Below, piece by piece: positions 61,983-64,000 of a stretch of 64,000 nucleotides of DNA; the first letter of the stretch is position 1, and every line of letters starts with the position of its first letter. A program made the translations under genes and the position numbers. The notes below the pieces were generated by a model, which was given only the letters and a program-made list of their open reading frames with translations, made no database searches and was not told the DNA's origin. Origin of the DNA: Verrucomicrobiia bacterium (GTDB lineage Bacteria > Verrucomicrobiota > Verrucomicrobiia > Verrucomicrobiales > Akkermansiaceae); the NCBI GenBank assembly GCA_947462875.1, contig CANHQJ010000013.1, forward strand, positions 1-64,000, given 5' to 3'.

Positions 61983-62488
61983 GATGGTAGTGTGTGAGTG
62001 GTTGTGTTGATTTTTGCTTGGGCAAGATAGGGAAGGGCGGGTGGTTTGATGGGAGGTAGTTGGCAGCTGCCGTCCGCACAACTTTCCTCCCGCAGCTGGG
62101 AAACGGCGTTCCAGAGTTGGCCCTCGCTTCTCAGGCCCATCAGCTGGGAAATTTTATGCCGCCTGGTCGAGAGCGCATGCACCACGCGTTTCACCATCGG
62201 CTGCCATTGGGGAGCGGCGAGGCGGAAGGACCAGTCGCGGTATTCGAATGTCGTCCACAGGCAGACGATCCAAGCCGCGCTGCCCTGCCACCAACGGCCA
62301 TCGTCGGCGAGGACGATGATGTCCTGGTCGGCGTGGAGCTGGCGTATGTTCGGCATGCGTTGCTCGGCCTGCTGGCTGGAGTAGCCGATGAATTCCACGC
62401 GCACGGATTTTTTCTGCCGCTCCAACCACAGCCGGAAGGTGGTGCACAGTCCGCAGTGCGGATCGTAGAATATCGTGAGCGTGTTCAT
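61979..62488 (-). CDS. DCC-family thiol-disulfide oxidoreductase-like protein (DUF393), paralogue 2
   Basis: 169 aa. F-Y-D-P-H-C-G-L-C at the N-terminus (D-x-x-C-x-x-C), W-W-Q-G-S-A-A-W in the middle, and an added C-rich tail (E-S-C-A-D-G-S-C-Q). DCC and TIGR01777 epimerase genes often occur together. Sits between the membrane protein gene and the epimerase gene in a minus-strand operon. Confidence 0.85.
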   Translation of the reverse strand: MNTLTIFYDPHCGLCTTFRLWLERQKKSVRVEFIGYSSQQAEQRMPNIRQLHADQDIIVLADDGRWWQGSAAWIVCLWTTFEYRDWSFRLAAPQWQPMVKRVVHALSTRRHKISQLMGLRSEGQLWNAVSQLREESCADGSCQLPPIKPPALPYLAQAKINTTTHTLPS

Positions 62489-62507
62489 GGTCGTGAATAG
62501 AGAGAGT

Positions 62508-62912
62508 TTAGCGGGCGAGCGTTCCGGTGGGTTCGACAGGTGGTCCCATTTTTTCCCATGCCGCGCGTTTTCTCGTGCGGGTCAGGATGTAGAGATTGAA
62601 AAAGTGCATCACGCCGAGAATGAGCATCACCACGCCGAGCTTGCCGCTGCACGCCTCGAAGATGCCCTTGGTGTTGGCGACCTCGAGATCGAGTTTCATG
62701 TAAAGGGCCACGAAGCCGATGTTGACGAGGTAAAAACCGACGACCAGCAGATGATTCACGCTGTCGGCGAGTTGTTCATTGCCGTGGAAGCAGTCCACGA
62801 GAAAGATGCGGCCGCTCTTGTGCAGCGTCCGTGCGACCCAGATGGTGAGCGGAATGGCGATGCCGAGATAGATGCCGTAGGCGATGACTGTTTGTGGGAT
62901 GGTGTCGTTCAT
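62508..62912 (-). CDS. Integral membrane protein, unknown, likely under GbsR-like control
   Basis: 134 aa with three hydrophobic helices (about 10-28, 55-75, 92-112) and the phrase V-D-C-F-H-G-N-E-Q-L-A-D-S-V-N-H. No family name is recalled with confidence. A TTTTCA-N8-TGAAAA palindrome lies 49 nt upstream of its ATG. It heads an operon with the DCC and epimerase genes (gaps 19 and -4 bp). Confidence 0.65.
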   Translation of the reverse strand: MNDTIPQTVIAYGIYLGIAIPLTIWVARTLHKSGRIFLVDCFHGNEQLADSVNHLLVVGFYLVNIGFVALYMKLDLEVANTKGIFEACSGKLGVVMLILGVMHFFNLYILTRTRKRAAWEKMGPPVEPTGTLAR

Positions 62913-62961
62913 GGTGTTCGGTTCTTTGGTTGTGTTTTCTGTAGTTTCTGTTGTTTTCTTT

Positions 62962-62981
62962 TTTTCAGTAAAAAATGAAAA
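62962..62981 (-). promoter_or_regulatory. Operator copy 2, TTTTCA-N8-TGAAAA
   Basis: A perfect 6-bp inverted repeat with an 8-nt centre in the short interval between the regulator's stop codon and the membrane protein gene. Its arms and spacer length are identical to copy 1 at 63552-63571. Confidence 0.6.
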
Positions 62982-63006
62982 TATGAAGTAAAAAAAAGGA
63001 TTGGGG

Positions 63007-63558
63007 TCAGCCGAGAAGTTTGGCGGCGAGTTGCACGGCGAAACCGTGTTTCATGCTGGAAACCTGATCGGCGACTTTCGAGGCGAAGCTGACAAACTCT
63101 TCCAACTGGCGCATTTGTTTGTGAAAGGCCTTGGCCTCGGCACTGTCCCACTCGCGGCTTTTTTCCACACATTCGCGTAACACGCCCAGCGCCGGCTCGA
63201 TTTCGCGTCGCTTGCGCTCGCGGGCGACGGTCCGGGCGATTTCCCACACATCCTTCTCCGCTTCGAAGTATTCCTTGCGTTCGCCGCGGATCACCACCGT
63301 GCGCACCAGACCCCAGGCGATGAGTTCCTTGACATTCGAGTGGGCATTGCCGCGGCTGATTTCCAATTGCTCCATCAGGTCATCGGTGGTCATGGGCTGA
63401 TCGACGGTCATGAGTAGCGCGTGGATTTGTGCCATCGTGCGATTGATACCCCACTGTGAACCGAGCGCCCCCCACTGCGAGACAAACTCATCGCGAGCCG
63501 CTTTCAGGGCGGCCATCTCGGCGTTGGTTTGTTCGCTTTTGCTGCTCACGATTTTCAT
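63007..63558 (-). CDS. GbsR/MarR-family transcriptional regulator
   Basis: 183 aa from the ATG at 63558 (frame open upstream). Winged-helix core: S-Q-W-G-I-N-R-T-M-A-Q-I-H-A-L-L, T-T-D-D-L-M-E-Q-L-E-I-S-R-G-N-A-H-S-N-V-K-type recognition helix, W-G-L-V-R-T-V, and a coiled C-terminal helix for dimerisation. The same group includes choline/betaine-responsive GbsR. One operator covers its own start codon and a second precedes the next operon, so autorepression plus control of 62912-60987 is likely. Confidence 0.88.
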   Translation of the reverse strand: MKIVSSKSEQTNAEMAALKAARDEFVSQWGALGSQWGINRTMAQIHALLMTVDQPMTTDDLMEQLEISRGNAHSNVKELIAWGLVRTVVIRGERKEYFEAEKDVWEIARTVARERKRREIEPALGVLRECVEKSREWDSAEAKAFHKQMRQLEEFVSFASKVADQVSSMKHGFAVQLAAKLLG

Positions 63559-63571
63559 TTTATTCTGAAAA
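63552..63571 (-). promoter_or_regulatory. Operator copy 1, TTTTCA-N8-TGAAAA
   Basis: A perfect inverted repeat overlapping the ATG (63556-63558) of the GbsR-type gene, in an A+T-rich stretch. Bound repressor would block its own leader or promoter. Confidence 0.6.
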
Positions 63572-63698
63572 TTAAATAAATCAACGATTATTTTTGTTTT
63601 TTTTGATGGGGTGGCCAAGGCATCAGCAATCGTGACAAACCCGTCACACCGCATCTCTCGCCAATTCTCTCTTGCACACGCTTCATCCGTCGCGACAC

Positions 63699-64000
63699 AT
63701 GGAGCTCTTCCTCATCGATGCCATCGGGCCGTTTTTCCGGAACTATCAGAAAAACCGGATCAACTGGTCGAAGATTCCTTTTTCGCATCTTCTCACCGAT
63801 GGTCCGGAGGCCGCGGAACAATGGCAACAGATCCACCGGGATATGCGCGATTTTGCGCACGAAGTCACCGCTCTGGGTTACAACGCCGTCACGCTCGATG
63901 ACCTCGCCCACCTCGCGAGCCATCCGCTGCACGAGCCGGAAATCGCCGCGCGCATTGCGTTTTTTCGGACACAATTCGCCTCGCTGTTCGATCTGCTCAC
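63699..64000 (+). CDS. Unknown protein, N-terminal part only (cut by the window end)
   Basis: About 100 residues visible from the ATG at 63699: starts M-E-L-F-L-I-D-A-I-G-P-F-F, later V-T-A-L-G-Y-N-A-V-T-L-D-D-L-A-H. No signal peptide. The 'GYNAVTLDDLA' strand-turn resembles the first strands of TIM-barrel glycoside hydrolases, but this is too little to name it. Divergent from the GbsR-type regulator, 140 bp apart, so possibly a target. Confidence 0.6.
   Translation, partial: MELFLIDAIGPFFRNYQKNRINWSKIPFSHLLTDGPEAAEQWQQIHRDMRDFAHEVTALGYNAVTLDDLAHLASHPLHEPEIAARIAFFRTQFASLFDLL

Overview
The window reads as a G+C-rich (about 58-60%) chromosomal segment of a Verrucomicrobiota bacterium, probably Verrucomicrobiales-like. 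The inference rests on gene content: Tat-exported DUF1552, Gfo/Idh/MocA and sugar-isomerase proteins, a GldF/GldG/DUF4340 trio, a PEP-CTERM protein, many secreted carbohydrate-active proteins (GH16, SASA esterase, heparinase-like, SGNH, SUMF1) and a membrane H+-pyrophosphatase. No rRNA or tRNA gene was found, so the placement is not proven. Almost no start codon has a Shine-Dalgarno sequence. Many promoters end 6-10 nt before the start codon, which suggests that leaderless mRNAs are common.

Layout. 1-1.8 kb is an accessory edge: the 3' end of a group II intron, a HEPN-like gene, a fragment resembling an integron-type integrase N-terminus, and palindromes. 1.8-12.6 kb (minus strand, apart from a serine hydrolase) carries a PDZ protease with a degenerate homologue, 3-dehydroquinate synthase, a Gld-type ABC set and a GH16 enzyme. 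12.7-17.1 kb (mostly plus) carries lysS, an EEP-family phosphatase/nuclease, small membrane proteins and a TPMT-like methyltransferase, then a double-hairpin repeat. 17.4-24.2 kb carries a SASA esterase, pgi, psd, a rhomboid protease and overlapping menC-menE. 24.2-27.1 kb is a PadR regulator coupled to a membrane VIT protein with a PEP-CTERM tail. 27.4-35.9 kb carries a sugar isomerase-dehydrogenase pair, trpB, recR, a Nudix protein, rpmJ (C- type), a SufS-like desulfurase and a CBS protein.

35.9-38.2 kb holds a class V aminotransferase followed by a fusion of an L,D-transpeptidase domain to a phosphoserine-phosphatase-like HAD domain, the most unusual architecture here. 38.2-43.2 kb is a cluster of exported proteins, three with Tat signals. 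43.3-44.0 kb is rpmI-rplT without infC, with a structured spacer. 44.3-53.5 kb carries lipoproteins, DCC and DUF4407 proteins, a SGNH hydrolase, a MoxR ATPase with a membrane partner, and hppA. 53.6-62.9 kb carries an ABC exporter, a heparinase-like protein, lgt, dnaB, an N-formylglutamate amidohydrolase-like protein, a TIGR01777-type epimerase, a second DCC protein and a membrane protein. 63.0-64.0 kb carries a GbsR/MarR regulator with two copies of a TTTTCA-N8-TGAAAA operator and the start of a divergent gene cut by the window end.

Working together: menC/menE make a menaquinone precursor. The aminotransferase plus HAD domain probably act in serine synthesis. The secreted esterases, hydrolases, lyase-like protein and oxidoreductases fit a polysaccharide-degrading lifestyle. 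Lgt serves the several lipoproteins. HppA couples pyrophosphate hydrolysis to ion pumping.
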